Shown here one piece after another: positions 62,938 through 64,000 of a stretch of 64,000 bases of DNA. Numbering within the stretch: the first letter of the stretch is position 1; each line of letters starts with the position of its first letter. Position numbers and translations under genes: made by a program. This stretch comes from Methylocystis sp. H62 (GTDB lineage: Bacteria > Pseudomonadota > Alphaproteobacteria > Rhizobiales > Beijerinckiaceae): positions 1 through 64,000 of the forward strand of contig NZ_JADNQZ010000057.1 in the NCBI RefSeq assembly GCF_015709515.1, written 5' to 3'. The notes under the pieces were generated by a model. The model did no database searches. It saw nothing but the letters and a program-made list of their open reading frames with translations, and was not told where the DNA came from.

Positions 62938-63099
62938 GATTCAAAGTAAACAGAAAGTTTCTAGTCAGCGCCCGCGTCGTTCGTTTGGGCGTGTTCTCTC
63001 GAGTGTTGATGCGCATCACATCGCCGCAGGGCTTCAGACCTGCGCAGCGGTCGGAAGAAAATCCGATCCGCGCTCGACCCGAAAGAATGGAGAAGCCTA

Positions 63100-63618
63100 A
63101 TGTCATGGACCGACGAACGCGTCGAACTGCTCCGCAAGCTTTGGACCGATGGTCTCAGCGCCAGCCAAGTGGCGGCGGAACTTGGACCGGGCATCACCCG
63201 CAACGCTGTGATCGGAAAGATCCATCGTCTTGGACTCGCCGAACGCGCCAAGACGGCGAGCGCGCAGCGGCCCCGCGTCGCCAAGGCTCCGCGCCCGACG
63301 CACCCGCGCATGAACGGCGTCTCCTCGCATGGCAATCTGGCGCTCGCTTTCGCGCCGCATGCGCTGGCGGCGCCGCGGCGCGCGCCTGAAGAAGAAGTCG
63401 TGATCCCGATCTCGGAGCGCGTCACGCTCATGGAGCTCCGCGAATCCATGTGCCGCTGGCCGATGGGCGACCCCACGTCGGCGGAGTTCCGCTTCTGCGG
63501 CGGCAAGTCGACGGTCGGCGGCGGCCCCTATTGCGCCTATCACGCGCGCGTCGCCTATCAGCCCGCGCAAGATCGCCGCCGCGCGCGCGATCAGTTCAGG
63601 GCGCAGCGTTACGCGTAA
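63100..63618 (+). CDS. gcrA: GcrA cell-cycle regulator
   Basis: A 172-residue protein starting MSWTDERVELLRKLWTDGLS, the signature beginning of GcrA. The helix-turn-helix is SASQVAAELGPGITRNAVIGKIHRLGL. The C-terminal sigma-interacting part has ESMCRWPMGDP, EFRFCGGKSTVGGG and YCAYHARVAYQP. GcrA works with sigma70 and CcrM adenine methylation in alphaproteobacteria. This makes methylation state relevant to host regulation, a possible point of contact with the island methylase. Confidence 0.95.
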   Translation: MSWTDERVELLRKLWTDGLSASQVAAELGPGITRNAVIGKIHRLGLAERAKTASAQRPRVAKAPRPTHPRMNGVSSHGNLALAFAPHALAAPRRAPEEEVVIPISERVTLMELRESMCRWPMGDPTSAEFRFCGGKSTVGGGPYCAYHARVAYQPAQDRRRARDQFRAQRYA

Positions 63619-63624
63619 ACCGCA

Positions 63625-63647
63625 TCGGACACGTCATTCGTGTCCGA
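63625..63647. terminator. Bidirectional hairpin between gcrA and phoB
   Basis: TCGGACACG and CGTGTCCGA are 9-bp perfect arms around TCATT. It covers the phoB stop codon (63634-63636) in its loop and lies seven bases after the gcrA stop. There is no long T tract, but a two-way barrier between these convergent genes is likely. Confidence 0.5.
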
Positions 63648-64000
63648 ACGTTTCATCGAAAGAATAGCCCGCGCCGCGCACCGTGCGGATCGGATCCTTC
63701 TCGCGGCCGCGGATCAGCGCCTTGCGGAGCCGTCCGACATGGACGTCGACCGTGCGCTCGTCGATCTCCGCCGACATGCCCCAAACGCTGTCGAGCAGCT
63801 GCGCCCGCGTGAACACGCGTCCGGGCTTCTCCATAAAATATTCGAGCAGCCGGAATTCGGTCGGACCGAGGTGGATTTCACGGCCGGATCGCCGCACGCG
63901 ACGGGTGTCGCGATCGAGATCGATATCGCCGAGAGTCAGCCGTGAGGCGACGCGCTCGGGCCGCGCCCGGCGCAGCAGCGCGCGCACCCGCGCCATCAGC
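63634..64000 (-). CDS. phoB: Phosphate regulon response regulator PhoB, C-terminal part
   Basis: The gene is cut by the right window edge. The visible part begins with LMARVRALLRRARPERVAS, the end of the receiver domain and linker. It then gives the OmpR-type winged-helix domain: IDLDRDTRRVRRSGREIHLG, FRLLEYFMEKPGRVFTRAQL, ERTVDVHVGRLRKAL and IRTVRGAGYSF. This closely matches PhoB of alphaproteobacteria. Its partners phoU and pstB should lie to the right. Confidence 0.92.
   Translation of the reverse strand, partial: LMARVRALLRRARPERVASRLTLGDIDLDRDTRRVRRSGREIHLGPTEFRLLEYFMEKPGRVFTRAQLLDSVWGMSAEIDERTVDVHVGRLRKALIRGREKDPIRTVRGAGYSFDETFGHE

Larger units (their letters stand above)
62685..63099. 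other. 415-bp gap between argD and gcrA
   Basis: It holds a terminator-like hairpin (62731-62763) and one candidate 52-residue frame on the reverse strand (62779-62937), listed separately, and should contain the divergent promoters for argD and gcrA. Nothing else was recognised. Confidence 0.5.

Overview
The window is chromosomal DNA from a high-GC alphaproteobacterium, most likely of the order Hyphomicrobiales (Rhizobiales). Evidence: a GcrA cell-cycle regulator next to PhoB, an argD-argF-hslO operon, an IalB-family secreted protein, an NDUFA9-like protein, an adrenodoxin-type ferredoxin beside a ferredoxin reductase, and a cytochrome oxidase operon laid out like coxMNOP of Bradyrhizobium. 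A methanotroph relative such as Methylocystis or Methylosinus would fit, but that is inference.

Positions 1 to about 13,780 are a mobile island. It starts inside an IS21-family element (istA cut by the window edge, terminal repeats near 491-544). Then come a tyrosine recombinase (630-1724), a serine recombinase (1787-2479) and a tightly packed putative anti-phage operon (2722-12315). The operon encodes a DUF499 ATPase, an unidentified 150-residue protein, a DUF1156 adenine-specific methylase and a phospholipase-D/SNF2 helicase fusion; the last three start codons overlap or nearly touch the gene before. A P4-type integrase (12429-13619) lies directly downstream of tRNA-Leu(CAG), the usual arrangement for an island inserted at a tRNA 3' end. 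The far attachment site was not found in the window.

Positions 13,784-42,371 are mostly core genes. They include NDUFA9-like, EI24/CysZ-like, SRPBCC, a phosphopantetheinyl transferase, ferredoxin reductase and ferredoxin, a four-gene Mla-type lipid transport operon, an enolase-superfamily epimerase, and an outer-membrane factor plus EmrA-like adaptor without a pump. A P-type H+-ATPase, PPK2 and an MFS transporter follow, then an aa3-type oxidase operon (subunits II, I, III, III, IV and a 38-residue membrane peptide), IalB, a peptide-binding protein, and an SPFH/NfeD pair.

Positions 42,372-44,750 are a second small accessory patch between nfeD and mutL. It has a compact structured leader with its own terminator before a one-helix membrane peptide, a serine recombinase translationally coupled to an AT-rich protein with a HEPN-like RNxxxH motif, and a RelE/XRE toxin-antitoxin pair under a perfect 19-bp palindrome.

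Positions 44,936-64,000 carry mutL, exported msrB-msrA, a surface-glycan type cluster (GSCFA, two more SGNH-like proteins, a repeat-bearing methyltransferase), tRNA-Ser(CGA), vapBC, prfB with a classical programmed +1 frameshift, a CorA/ZntB transporter, a PLP decarboxylase, a fumarylacetoacetate hydrolase-family enzyme, hslO-argF-argD with a terminator-like hairpin upstream of argD, gcrA, and the 3' end of phoB at the window edge.
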